In this document: piece after piece, positions 43,344 to 52,180 of the stretch
Layout: each line of letters opens with the position of its first letter
Position numbering within the stretch: position 1 is the stretch's first letter
Source of the DNA: Paracoccus jeotgali
Lineage (GTDB): Bacteria; Pseudomonadota; Alphaproteobacteria; Rhodobacterales; Rhodobacteraceae
Direction: 5' to 3'
Assembly: GCF_002865605.1 (NCBI RefSeq)
Contig: NZ_CP025583.1
Location: 2,398,501 to 2,462,500 of the forward strand
Length of the DNA stretch: 64,000 bases
Position numbers and translations under genes: made by a program
The notes under the pieces: generated by a model
The model's input: the letters and a program-made list of their open reading frames with translations, nothing else
Database searches by the model: none
Told to the model about the DNA's origin: nothing

Positions 43344-44642
43344 ATGACCGAAAGTCCTGACGGACGGGCCAAGCCCCACAGCACCGACCGCCGCCGCTTC
43401 CTGACCCGCAGCCTGGCCACCGGCGGCGCACTTGCCACGGCGGGGCTGGTGCCGGCGCGGGCGATCTCGCAAACCGCGCCCGATCCGCTGATCACCGAGG
43501 TTCAGCCCTGGGCGCAGTATCTGGGCGACGGGGTGGACGTCTATCCTTACGGCATGCCGATCGAGTTCGAAAGCGACGTGATCCGCCGCAACGTGCCCTG
43601 GCTGACGGCGGAAACGGCCTCGTCCATCAACTTTACCCCGATCCATCAGCTTGACGGCATCATCACGCCCAACGGCCTGTGCTTTGAACGCCACCATGCC
43701 GGGTCGATCGAGCTGGCCAAGGAGGATTACCGCCTGATGATCAACGGGCTGGTCGATCAGCCGCTGGTCTTCACCTATGCCGATCTGGAACGCTTCCCGC
43801 GCGAAAACCGGATCTATTTCCTGGAATGTGCGGCCAATAGCGGCATGGAATGGGCCGGGCCGCAGTTGAACGGCGCGCAGTTCACCCACGGCATGATCCA
43901 CAACGTCATGTATACCGGGGTGATGGTCAAGGATCTGCTGGCCGAGGCCGGCGTCAAGACCGAGGGGAAATGGCTGCTGGCCGAAGGGGCGGATGCCTCG
44001 GCCATGACGCGGTCGGTCCCGATGGACAAGGCGCTGGAAGACTGCATGGTCGCCTTCAAGATGAACGGCGAGGCGCTGCGCAAGGAACAGGGCTATCCCG
44101 CCCGGCTGGTCGTGCCGGGCTGGGAAGGCAACATGTGGGTGAAATGGCTGCGCCGGCTCGAGGTCGGCGACCAACCTTGGGAACAGCGCGAAGAGACGTC
44201 GAAATACACCGACACGCTCGAGGATGGGCGCTCGCGTAAATGGACCTGGGTGATGGATGCGAAATCCGTCATCACCTCGCCCAGCCCGCAAATGCCCATC
44301 CGCCACGGCAAGGGGCGTCTGGTCATCACCGGGGTCGCCTGGTCCGGCCGCGGCACCGTGTCCGAGGTGCATGTGACCACCGATGGCGGCGTCAACTGGC
44401 ATCAGGCGCGGCTGTCGGGGCCGTCGCTCGACAAGTCCATGCACCGTTTCTATTACGAGATGGACTGGGACGGCCGCCCCATGCTGCTGCAATCGCGCGC
44501 CGTCGATTCCACCGGCTATGTGCAGCCGACCAAGGATGTGCTGCGCAAGTTCCGGGGTCTGAACTCGATCTATCACAACAACGGAATCCAGACCTGGGCG
44601 ATCAGCGCCGATGGGGAGGCCGAGAATGTCGAAATTTCCTGA
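43344..44642 (+). CDS. soxC: SoxC, molybdenum sulfane dehydrogenase subunit
   Basis: 432 residues of the sulfite oxidase family with a clear Tat signal (DRRRFL, 15-20). The molybdenum-ligating cysteine is Cys162 in ECAANSGMEW. The C-terminal dimerisation domain follows (HVTTDGGVNWHQA). With SoxD it oxidises the sulfane sulfur on SoxY, giving the full electron yield. The soxD start lies inside its 3' end. Confidence 0.94.
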   Translation: MTESPDGRAKPHSTDRRRFLTRSLATGGALATAGLVPARAISQTAPDPLITEVQPWAQYLGDGVDVYPYGMPIEFESDVIRRNVPWLTAETASSINFTPIHQLDGIITPNGLCFERHHAGSIELAKEDYRLMINGLVDQPLVFTYADLERFPRENRIYFLECAANSGMEWAGPQLNGAQFTHGMIHNVMYTGVMVKDLLAEAGVKTEGKWLLAEGADASAMTRSVPMDKALEDCMVAFKMNGEALRKEQGYPARLVVPGWEGNMWVKWLRRLEVGDQPWEQREETSKYTDTLEDGRSRKWTWVMDAKSVITSPSPQMPIRHGKGRLVITGVAWSGRGTVSEVHVTTDGGVNWHQARLSGPSLDKSMHRFYYEMDWDGRPMLLQSRAVDSTGYVQPTKDVLRKFRGLNSIYHNNGIQTWAISADGEAENVEIS

Positions 44643-45444
44643 ATTCGTTCTGGGGCTGGCGCTGTCGCTGGCGCTGACCGGGGCAGCGATGGCGCAGGAC
44701 GCGCCCGACACCGCCGACGCCGCCACCGATGCGCTGAACCTGACCGAGGCCAACGCCGCCGAGGTGAAGGCCGCGACCGAGGCCGAGGCTGACGACGCCG
44801 CCGCTGACGACGCGGCCGGCGGCGAGGGATCGGGCGCGGGCAAGGTGCTGCATCTTGGCCGCGCGGCGCTGCCCGAAGAGGTCGCAGCCTGGGACATCGA
44901 TGTGCGCCCCGACGGTACGGGCCTGCCCGAAGGTCAGGGCAGCGTCGAGGATGGCGAGGTCTTGTTTTCCGACACCTGCGCCTCGTGCCACGGCGAATTC
45001 GGCGAAGGCGTGGACCGCTGGCCGACGCTGGCGGGCGGCATCGGCACGCTGGCCGATCAGGACCCGGACAAGACGCTGGGGTCCTATTGGCCCTATCTGT
45101 CCACCGCCTATGACTATATCCACCGCGCCATGCCCTTTGGCGACGCGCAGTCGCTGGAACCGGACGAGATCTATGCGATGCTCGCCTATATCCTGAACAT
45201 GAACGACATCGTGGACGACGACTTCGTGCTCTCGCGCGAGAATTTCCTGACGGTCGAGATGCCGAATGCCGACGGCTTCTTCCGCGACGACCGGGACGAG
45301 GTGGAACTGCCCGAGCTGACGCAGGCGCCCTGCATGGAAAGCTGCAAGGACACCGCGCCCGAGATCACGCGCCACGCCAGCATCCTCGACGTCACCCCGG
45401 ACACGCCGGACGACGGCGCCGAGTCGCCGCCGCCGATGCAGTAA
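44626..45444 (+). CDS. soxD: SoxD, c-type cytochrome subunit, single-haem form
   Basis: 272 residues with a signal peptide of about 24 residues (ends AMAQ), an Ala/Asp/Glu-rich linker, then one cytochrome c domain with CASCH (118-122) and a probable Met ligand in RAMPFGD. The Paracoccus pantotrophus protein is longer, with a second haem domain. Here the C-terminus has only CMESCK, which lacks the haem-binding His. GGGGAGG precedes the start, within soxC. Confidence 0.9.
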   Translation: MSKFPEFVLGLALSLALTGAAMAQDAPDTADAATDALNLTEANAAEVKAATEAEADDAAADDAAGGEGSGAGKVLHLGRAALPEEVAAWDIDVRPDGTGLPEGQGSVEDGEVLFSDTCASCHGEFGEGVDRWPTLAGGIGTLADQDPDKTLGSYWPYLSTAYDYIHRAMPFGDAQSLEPDEIYAMLAYILNMNDIVDDDFVLSRENFLTVEMPNADGFFRDDRDEVELPELTQAPCMESCKDTAPEITRHASILDVTPDTPDDGAESPPPMQ

Positions 45445-45501
45445 CGGGATGCGGGGCGCGCGCCGGTCGTGCCCCGCGTCTTTATCACAAGGGGGAAAGC
45501 C

Positions 45502-46425
45502 ATGATCGTGACCCGCCGTGTCGTGCTTGCCGGATCGGCAGCCCTTGCCGCAGGCGCCGTGCTGCCTGCGACCGCCCGCCGCGCCTGGGCGGTGACGACC
45601 TGGAAAAGCGATGGGCTCCAGATCGACAGCGCCTCGGACGGGCATCTGGAATTTCCGCCCGAATTCGCCTATGCGACCTTCCCCGAGGCGCAGCGCGCCG
45701 ATCTGATCGCGCAGTTCGACCTGCCCGATGGCGTGGTCGAAAGCCCGCTGAACGTGACGCTGCTGCGCCAGGGCGACCGGGTGATCCTGTTCGATGTGGG
45801 GTCTGGTCCCGACTTCATGCCCACCGCCGGGCGTCTGGTCGATGCGCTGGCGGCCATCGACGTCGCGCCCGAGGACGTGACCGATGTGATCTTTACCCAC
45901 GGCCATCCCGATCACCTGTGGGGGCTGCTGGATGAGTTCGACGAACCCAGCTTTCCCGACGCGCGGCTGGCGATGGGCAAGGCCGAGTTCGACTATTGGA
46001 CCGACCCCGCGACCGTGGACACGATCGCCGAAGATCAGCTGTCCTTCGCCGCAGGCGCGATGCGCCGGCTGCAGGCGGTGGCCGACCGGATCGAGACATT
46101 CGCCGACGGGGACGAGGTCGCGCCGAATGTCCGCGCCGTCGGCACGCCGGGCCATACCCCCGGCCACATGTCTTTTGCCATCGGCACGCCGGAAGACGGG
46201 CTGTTCGTGCTGGGCGATGTGGCCACCACAGTGGTCAGCGTCGCCTATCCGCAGATCGGCGCGGGCACCGACCACGACCCCGACCTCGCCGCCCGGACCC
46301 GCGCGGCGGTGCTGGCGCGGCTGGCGGATGAGGGGTGGACCACGCTCGGCTATCACCTTCCGCAGGGCGGCATCGGCCGCATCCAGCGCGACGGCGATCG
46401 CTTTACCTATGTTGCAGGAGCCTGA
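45502..46425 (+). CDS. soxG: SoxG-like periplasmic metallo-beta-lactamase-fold hydrolase
   Basis: 307 residues with a Tat-type signal (TRRVVLAG) and a metallo-beta-lactamase fold. The zinc motif HGHPDH (133-138) is intact, with PGHTPGH and LGDV further on. Length and place fit Paracoccus soxG. soxE and soxF, which lie between soxD and soxG in P. pantotrophus, are absent. AAGGGGGAAAGCC precedes ATG 45502. Its role in thiosulfate oxidation is not established and it is dispensable for core Sox activity. Confidence 0.8.
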   Translation: MIVTRRVVLAGSAALAAGAVLPATARRAWAVTTWKSDGLQIDSASDGHLEFPPEFAYATFPEAQRADLIAQFDLPDGVVESPLNVTLLRQGDRVILFDVGSGPDFMPTAGRLVDALAAIDVAPEDVTDVIFTHGHPDHLWGLLDEFDEPSFPDARLAMGKAEFDYWTDPATVDTIAEDQLSFAAGAMRRLQAVADRIETFADGDEVAPNVRAVGTPGHTPGHMSFAIGTPEDGLFVLGDVATTVVSVAYPQIGAGTDHDPDLAARTRAAVLARLADEGWTTLGYHLPQGGIGRIQRDGDRFTYVAGA

Positions 46426-46426
46426 A

Positions 46427-47374
46427 ATGCGCGCAGCCCTGACCCTTGCCCTGTCGCTGCTGGCCGGTGCGGCCTTTGCCGACGACACGCCGGACAAATA
46501 CCCCGAGTCGGTTCTGTATGACAAACCGGTCGAGGTCGCGCCGGGCGTCTACAGCGCCATCGGCGCCACCCAGCCGCCGACCTATGAAAACGCCGGCCAC
46601 AACAACAACCTGTCCTTCATCGTGACCAGCGATGGTGTCGCGGTGGTCAATGGCGGCGCGTCCTGGAAGCTGGCCGAGGCGCTGCATCACGAGATCGAGC
46701 AGGTCACCGACCAGCCTGTCAAGCTGGTCATCAACGAAAACGGTCAGGGCCATTCCATGCTGGGCAACAGCTATTGGGCGGCGCAGGGCGTGCCGATCCT
46801 CGCGCATGAGGACGCGGCCGAAGATTTCGCCGAGATGCAGGGGCCGCAGGGGCTCGAGGCGCTGAAATCCTATGCCCGCGAGAACGCCGAGGGCACAACC
46901 ATCGTCGCCCCGACCGAGACCTTCACCGACCGCAAGGAGATCCAGATGGGCGACACGCGGATCGAGGTGCTGCATCTGGGTCCGGCCCATTCGCCCGGCG
47001 ATACGCAGGTCTGGCTGCCCGACCAGAAGGTGCTGATCGCGGGCGACATCGCCTTTTCCGAACGGATGCCGCCGATCTTTCAGGGCACCTGCACAAGCTG
47101 CTGGATCGAAACCTTCGAGACCAAGCTCGAACCTCTGGGGGCCGAGATCATCGTGCCGGGCCACGGCGCGGCCACCGATCTCGACACGGTGCGTCAGGGG
47201 ACGGTGGGTTATCTGAAGGATCTGCGCGAGAAGATCGGCGCCCATATCGAAGAGGGCGGCGATCTGGCCGGGGCATACTACGTCGACCAGTCAAACTGGG
47301 AATATATGGACACCTTTGAAGAGCTGGCGACCAAGAACGCCGGCGTCGTCTTCACCGAGATGGAGTTCGAGTGA
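46427..47374 (+). CDS. soxH: SoxH-like periplasmic metallo-beta-lactamase-fold protein
   Basis: 315 residues with a signal peptide of about 18 residues. The fold is metallo-beta-lactamase-like: N-terminal sheet, then ligands in LGPAHSPGD, AGDIAF and VPGHGA. The first zinc motif, normally H-x-H-x-D-H, reads N-E-N-G-Q-G-H-S (103-110), so the usual ligands are missing. GCAGGAG precedes the start, one base after soxG. Its 3' end overlaps the convergent soxT-like gene by 23 bases. Confidence 0.8.
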   Translation: MRAALTLALSLLAGAAFADDTPDKYPESVLYDKPVEVAPGVYSAIGATQPPTYENAGHNNNLSFIVTSDGVAVVNGGASWKLAEALHHEIEQVTDQPVKLVINENGQGHSMLGNSYWAAQGVPILAHEDAAEDFAEMQGPQGLEALKSYARENAEGTTIVAPTETFTDRKEIQMGDTRIEVLHLGPAHSPGDTQVWLPDQKVLIAGDIAFSERMPPIFQGTCTSCWIETFETKLEPLGAEIIVPGHGAATDLDTVRQGTVGYLKDLREKIGAHIEEGGDLAGAYYVDQSNWEYMDTFEELATKNAGVVFTEMEFE

Positions 47375-48443
47375 ACCCCCGCGGCGGACGCACCCCCTCG
47401 CGTGGCTGATCGACCAGCCAGTCGGTCACCACGCCGCCGACCCACATCGAAATCAGCGCCACCCAGGCCGTCAGCGCAAAGATCGAGCTGCCGCTGACGC
47501 CGTTCCCGATGGAACAGCCGCCCGCCAGCATCCCGCCGAACCCCATCATCACCGCCCCCGCCATGGCGCGGCGGGTCTGGCCGGGGCTTTCGAAGGTCTG
47601 AAAGCGCAGCTCCCCCACAATGGTGGCGGCAAGGAACGAGCCGATGAAGACGCCGGGGACAAGCCCGATCTCGAAGCTCCAGTTGCCGAAGGGTTCGAGC
47701 ATGGCCATCAGCGTGTTGGCCGACGGGCCGGTGAAGGTGATCGAAGAGACCGTGATCGGCTCGAACGCGACCTGCGACAGGCTGAAGGTCAGGAAATAGC
47801 CGATGGCGACGGTGACGCCCACGCCCGCGCCAAAAAACAGGATGCCGGTGGAAATCCGGTTCCGCCGCGCCAGATACAGCGCGAGGATGGCGGTCAGCAG
47901 GCCCAGCATCAGCCCCGACCAGTCCGGCAGGCCCAGCACCCGCATCAGGTCCAGATTGCGCCCGCCCGGCGTGACCCACAGCGCCGCCAGATCGATGCGC
48001 GCCCCGCTCATCCAGCCGCGCAGCGCCATCTGCGCGCTGACCGCAAAGATCAGACCGGACAGGATCGAGCGCAGGTTGCCGGTCGCCGCCAGCACCAGCA
48101 GCCGCCCCGGACAGCCGCGCGCCAGGATCATCCCCGCGCCAAAGATCAACCCGCCTATCAGCGCCCCGCTGAGACTGCCGGTCACCGCCATCATCCGCGC
48201 ATCGGCAGGATGAAACCACCCATTCAGCCGCGCGACCTGCACCCAGACCACGGCCGAGGAAAAGGTCAGCAGCCAGACCGCCATGCGCGGCCCCAGACGG
48301 CTGCGGGCGAACTCCACGGTCGCGGCGCGCAGGCAGAAGGCCGAGCGCTGCGCCGCGACCCCGAACAGGATGCCGACGAACAGCCCGATCAGCGCCGAGG
48401 CCGGATAATCGCCGACCAGATCGGTGAAACTGGAAAGATCCAT
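47352..48443 (-). CDS. YeeE/YedE family sulfur transporter, SoxT-like
   Basis: 363 residues with about ten membrane helices and the conserved cysteine motifs of thiosulfate-type YeeE/TsuA transporters: SAFCLRAA, ARGCPGR and GGCSIGNG. Position beside the sox cluster suits SoxT-type uptake of a sulfur compound. GAAGGGATCGTC precedes ATG 48443. It is convergent with soxH and the coding ends overlap by 23 bases. Confidence 0.85.
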   Translation of the reverse strand: MDLSSFTDLVGDYPASALIGLFVGILFGVAAQRSAFCLRAATVEFARSRLGPRMAVWLLTFSSAVVWVQVARLNGWFHPADARMMAVTGSLSGALIGGLIFGAGMILARGCPGRLLVLAATGNLRSILSGLIFAVSAQMALRGWMSGARIDLAALWVTPGGRNLDLMRVLGLPDWSGLMLGLLTAILALYLARRNRISTGILFFGAGVGVTVAIGYFLTFSLSQVAFEPITVSSITFTGPSANTLMAMLEPFGNWSFEIGLVPGVFIGSFLAATIVGELRFQTFESPGQTRRAMAGAVMMGFGGMLAGGCSIGNGVSGSSIFALTAWVALISMWVGGVVTDWLVDQPREGVRPPRGFTRTPSR

Positions 48444-48663
48444 GACGATCCCTTCGCTCGCGCCGCCAAATGCCTTCTTGCGCGGTGGCCGCGACCCCGC
48501 GGCCGGTTGCTGCAATTGTCGGGTCTGGGCGTCCCGGTTTCAAGTCCCGCGCGACGGACCGCCCCTGATGCGCGGCGACAGCGGCAAATCTGACCCCGCG
48601 AGTCGAACGAAACCCCACCGACAGGAGTTTGCCGCGTAAGCAAGCGCAAGAATGGCGGCCTGA

Positions 48664-49380
48664 ATGTCTGAAACCATCGTCCCTTTCGAAGCCGGCCGGA
48701 TGTGGGTCGGGGCAGAGCCGTGGCTTTTCTATCTGGAAATCGTCTTCCGCAGCACGATCGGCTATCTCTACTGCATCCTGCTGATGCGGGCGCTGAACGG
48801 GCGGACGGCGGCGCAGGTGTCGAAAATCGATCTGGTGCTGGTCATCGCGCTCGGCTCGGCGGTGGGCGATCTGACGCTGTATAATGACGTGCCGATCCTG
48901 CATGCGCTGACGGTGGTGACGGTCATCATCTCGCTGACCAAGCTGATGGACCTCGCCCAGCAGAAATCTGAGACGGTGAACCGGGTGCTGTCCGATCCGC
49001 CGGTGGTGATCATCAAGCACGGCGTCATCGACCAGAGGGGCCTGAAGTCGCAGGATCTGAACGCGCTTGAGGTGATGGAGCAGCTACGCCTGAGCGGGGT
49101 CCGCAATCTGGGCCAGGTCGAATGGGCCTTTCAGGAGGCGAGCGGCGCCTTCAGCGTCTTTTTCCACGACGAGCCCGAACCCGGCCTGCCCATCGTCCCC
49201 CCGCATGATCTGGCCCCCGCCCCGCCCGAGTTTCCGTCGCCCGACGCGGGTGAGGACGCCTGCTGCCAGAAATGCGGCGCCATCGTCAGCGATGACGGCA
49301 CCGGCGGCAACCTGCCCTGCCCCAATTGCGGCGCGCAGAAATGGACCCGCCCCGTCACCGCCGAGCGGCGGCAACGATAA
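48664..49380 (+). CDS. DUF421/YetF-type membrane protein with C-terminal zinc ribbon
   Basis: 238 residues. Three membrane helices (about 18-40, 52-70, 78-98) and a DUF421 core (DLVLVIALGSAVGD, RVLSDPPVVIIKHG, LRLSGVRNLGQVEWAF) are followed by a Pro-rich linker. A C-terminal CCQKCG...CPNCG cluster (about residues 197-222) should bind zinc. The function is unknown. It stands alone after the sox cluster, with about 220 bases upstream that hold no other gene. Confidence 0.78.
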   Translation: MSETIVPFEAGRMWVGAEPWLFYLEIVFRSTIGYLYCILLMRALNGRTAAQVSKIDLVLVIALGSAVGDLTLYNDVPILHALTVVTVIISLTKLMDLAQQKSETVNRVLSDPPVVIIKHGVIDQRGLKSQDLNALEVMEQLRLSGVRNLGQVEWAFQEASGAFSVFFHDEPEPGLPIVPPHDLAPAPPEFPSPDAGEDACCQKCGAIVSDDGTGGNLPCPNCGAQKWTRPVTAERRQR

Positions 49381-49428
49381 GCGCCGCTGCCTGAAGGGGT
49401 GGCCCATGCCCCGGAAATTCGTTAGCCC

Positions 49429-50949
49429 ATGAAGACGCGGGCCTCGGCCCCGCCCCCTACAGAAAGTCCCGGAAGCATGGCTTCATCCGAAAAGACCCTC
49501 CGCCGGTCGGCGGCCACGGACGACCCGACCGCCGATCCGGTGCGGTGGCGCATCCTTTTCGTGCTGCTGGTCACGATCTTCATGACGCTGGTCGGCGTCA
49601 GCATCGTCAACGTGGCGCTGCCGTCGATCCGGCAGGGTTTGAACGCCTCGCAGGCCGATCTGCAATGGGTGCTGTCGGGCTATGCGCTGACCTTTGGCGT
49701 GGTGCTGGTCGCCGCCGGGCGGGCCGGCGACATCATGGGCCGGGGCGGGCTGTTCCTGATCGGGGTCACGATATTCACCCTCGCCTCGGTCGGGGCGGGG
49801 CTGGCGCCCAGTGCCGAATGGCTGAACGCGTCGCGTTTCGTGCAGGGCATCGGCTCCGGCCTGCTGAACCCGCAGGGGCTGGGGATGATCCAGCATTACT
49901 TCCGGGGCGAGGAACGCGGCCGCGCCTTCGGCTATTTCGGCACGGCGGTGGGCTTTTCGGTGGCCATCGGCCCGGTGCTGGGGGGCTTCCTGATCCAGCT
50001 TGGCGGGCCTGATCTGGGCTGGCGGCTGACCTTTCTGGTCAACGTGCCCATCGGTCTGCTGGCCATCATCCTGGGCCTGATGTGGTTTCCCCGCCCGCTG
50101 ATCGAGCGGCTGCCCCGGACCGGCAGCGGGCTGCGCTCGCTCGACCCGGTGGGTGCGCTGCTGCTGGGGGCGGCGGTGCTGGCGATCCTGTTCCCCTTTG
50201 TCGAGGCGGGCGGCGGTCCTGCGGTCTGGCTGCTGCTGCCGCTTGGCCTGCTGCTGGTCTGGCTGTGGGTGCTGTGGGAGCAGCGCTATGTCCGCCTCGG
50301 CCTCAGCCCGATGGTCGATCTGAAGATCTTCGCCACCCGCAGCTATACCAACGGCATCACCATCATGACGCTGTATTTCATGGGCATGACCAGCGTCTGG
50401 GTGCTGGTGGCGCTGTATGTGCAAGAGGGCGACGGCCGGTCAGCGCTGCAGGCCGGGTTCTTCGGCGTCCCGGCGGCGCTGCTGGCGGCCTATACCGCGC
50501 ATTGGGCCGGCAGCCGGGTCGCCCGGCTGGGGCGGATGCTGATCATCGGCGGGCTGCTGCTGGCGCTGTTCGGGCTGGCGCTAAGCGTAGCGGTGGTGGT
50601 GCTGCACGAAGCCGGCCATCTCAGCGTGTGGTGGCTGATGGCCTCGCTGTCCTTCATCGGGGTGGCGCAGGGGGTGGTGATCAGCCCCAACCAGACCCTG
50701 ACCCTGGCCGAGGTGCCGCTGGACTATGCCGGCAGCTCGGGGGCGATCATGCAGACCGGGCAGCGGATCGGAACGGCGGTGGGGATTGCGCTGATTACGG
50801 CGGCGAGCTTTTACACGCTGTCGATGTCGTCATGGTCGACGGCGATCATCGTGGGCTTCGGGCTGATCGGGGTGATGGTGGTGCTGGCGCTTCTGGTCGC
50901 GCTGCGGGATGTGCGCCTGCGGCCCGCGCGGGGCCGCAGACGGTTCTAG
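49429..50949 (+). CDS. MFS exporter, DHA2 (EmrB/QacA) type, 14-helix
   Basis: 506 residues with 14 predicted membrane helices. Motif text includes NVALPSIRQGLNASQADLQWVLSGYAL and GRAGDIMGRGGLFL, typical of the DHA2 drug:H+ antiporters. The N-terminal 40 residues are hydrophilic. ATG 49477 is an alternative start and neither has a strong ribosome-binding site. No periplasmic adaptor gene is adjacent. Substrate unknown. Confidence 0.85.
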   Translation: MKTRASAPPPTESPGSMASSEKTLRRSAATDDPTADPVRWRILFVLLVTIFMTLVGVSIVNVALPSIRQGLNASQADLQWVLSGYALTFGVVLVAAGRAGDIMGRGGLFLIGVTIFTLASVGAGLAPSAEWLNASRFVQGIGSGLLNPQGLGMIQHYFRGEERGRAFGYFGTAVGFSVAIGPVLGGFLIQLGGPDLGWRLTFLVNVPIGLLAIILGLMWFPRPLIERLPRTGSGLRSLDPVGALLLGAAVLAILFPFVEAGGGPAVWLLLPLGLLLVWLWVLWEQRYVRLGLSPMVDLKIFATRSYTNGITIMTLYFMGMTSVWVLVALYVQEGDGRSALQAGFFGVPAALLAAYTAHWAGSRVARLGRMLIIGGLLLALFGLALSVAVVVLHEAGHLSVWWLMASLSFIGVAQGVVISPNQTLTLAEVPLDYAGSSGAIMQTGQRIGTAVGIALITAASFYTLSMSSWSTAIIVGFGLIGVMVVLALLVALRDVRLRPARGRRRF

Positions 50950-50957
50950 GCGTCGGT

Positions 50958-52154
50958 TCAGGTCGGATAGCGATAGCTCGCCGCCATCATGGTGTCGGGG
51001 TTCGCCTCGCTGCTCAGCGGGAAGACGTCGCCGCCCTGCCGCAGCGTCTCAATGATGGCGCGGTCGACCAGATCCTCGGGGCCGTCCTCGGATGCGGTGG
51101 CCTTGTAGCTGTCGGGATCGACGCTGCCGCGCATCGTGGCCTCGGGCCGCACGAACAGATGCGCGATCCGGCCTGACGCGGCGGCGGTCACGATGTCCAG
51201 CGGGTCCTTGCTGGCCTCGCCATCCTCGCGGCCCAGCGACATCGCGATCTCTTCCCAGACCTCGTCACGGCGGCGCGCGACCTCTTGTTCGAGGCAGGCA
51301 TTGGCCTCTTCGCGCAGCTTCTCCTCATCCATCTCGCGCGGATGCAGGGTGATGCCGTTTTCCAGCAGGAAGGGGTATTCGCTGTTGTCGCGCAGCATCC
51401 CGTACAGCCGTTCATCCGCGGCGATGATCAGCGGCACGTTGGTTCCGCTCAGGTGATGCTGGGCGGCGTTGATGACGAGGTTCGCGTAATGGCGCATCTC
51501 GCCTTCCTTGTCCTCGCGCCAGTCATGGCCACCGACGCTGTAATGCGGCACGCCCTGCGGACCGCCACGGCCGGTCGCCATCGCCGCCTCGCCCCGCAGG
51601 CTGCCGGGCACGCCGGAATCCTCGAAGCCCTCGATATTGCCCTTTTCCTGCTGGTCGGTGAACTTGCTGATGTCATGCAGCGAGTTCGGCATGTCCGGCA
51701 CATCCTGCCGGGTCAGCACCCCGCCAGAGGATTGGTAAAGGCAGGTTTCCTCTTGGCTGGCGGCCAGAATGGCGTGGTCGGGCCGCTGGTCCAGATCGCC
51801 CAGCAGCGGGGCCAGCCGGAACGCCTCGCCCAGATGCACGCCGGTTTCGACAAAGCGGGCATCGATGATCTCGGTCCGGTCAGGCGCGATATAGACGGCG
51901 ATGCGGCGGTCATGGCCGCCGACGACGTCGTCGTAATCGAGCGCGTCGAGCCGCTGCCGGATCGCCTCGACCGCGTCCTTCGGCCCCTCGCAGGCGTCGA
52001 GCGCGTCATTCGCCTCGGATTTGGTGTTCTTCAGCGAGATCCGGATGTGGTTGTGATTGCCGCCCCCACGGGCCACGTCCATGAAAAGGCTGAGGCAGAG
52101 CGGAGCCTTATGCTCCGCCAGGTCGCGCAACAGGTTGTCGTTCAGCGGTCGCAT
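50958..52154 (-). CDS. baeRF-family protein (bacterial release factor-like, eRF1-related)
   Basis: 398 residues, soluble and acidic. The layout fits the baeRF group: an N-terminal domain (LCLSLFMDV, then GGHDRRIAVYIAPD), a middle region with FRLAPLLGDLDQRPDHAILAAS, and an L7Ae-like end with AASGRIAHLFVRP and ETLRQGGDVFPL. The group is predicted to act at ribosomes, but roles are largely untested. The start at 52154 follows GGAGAG. It is convergent with the MFS gene, and the antiporter gene lies upstream on the same strand. Confidence 0.72.
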   Translation of the reverse strand: MRPLNDNLLRDLAEHKAPLCLSLFMDVARGGGNHNHIRISLKNTKSEANDALDACEGPKDAVEAIRQRLDALDYDDVVGGHDRRIAVYIAPDRTEIIDARFVETGVHLGEAFRLAPLLGDLDQRPDHAILAASQEETCLYQSSGGVLTRQDVPDMPNSLHDISKFTDQQEKGNIEGFEDSGVPGSLRGEAAMATGRGGPQGVPHYSVGGHDWREDKEGEMRHYANLVINAAQHHLSGTNVPLIIAADERLYGMLRDNSEYPFLLENGITLHPREMDEEKLREEANACLEQEVARRRDEVWEEIAMSLGREDGEASKDPLDIVTAAASGRIAHLFVRPEATMRGSVDPDSYKATASEDGPEDLVDRAIIETLRQGGDVFPLSSEANPDTMMAASYRYPT

Positions 52155-52180
52155 GAGCTCTCCTGACATTGTTCAAGTGT

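Noticed and set aside
45330..45350. Second haem site in SoxD (CMESCK)
   Set aside because: Spacing is C-x3-C and there is no following His, so it cannot be a normal c-type haem motif.
47278..49020. Long minus-strand frame across soxT-like and DUF421 genes
   Set aside because: The overlapping frame at 47352-48443 encodes a clear YeeE-type transporter. The longer frame has shadow composition and crosses two real genes.
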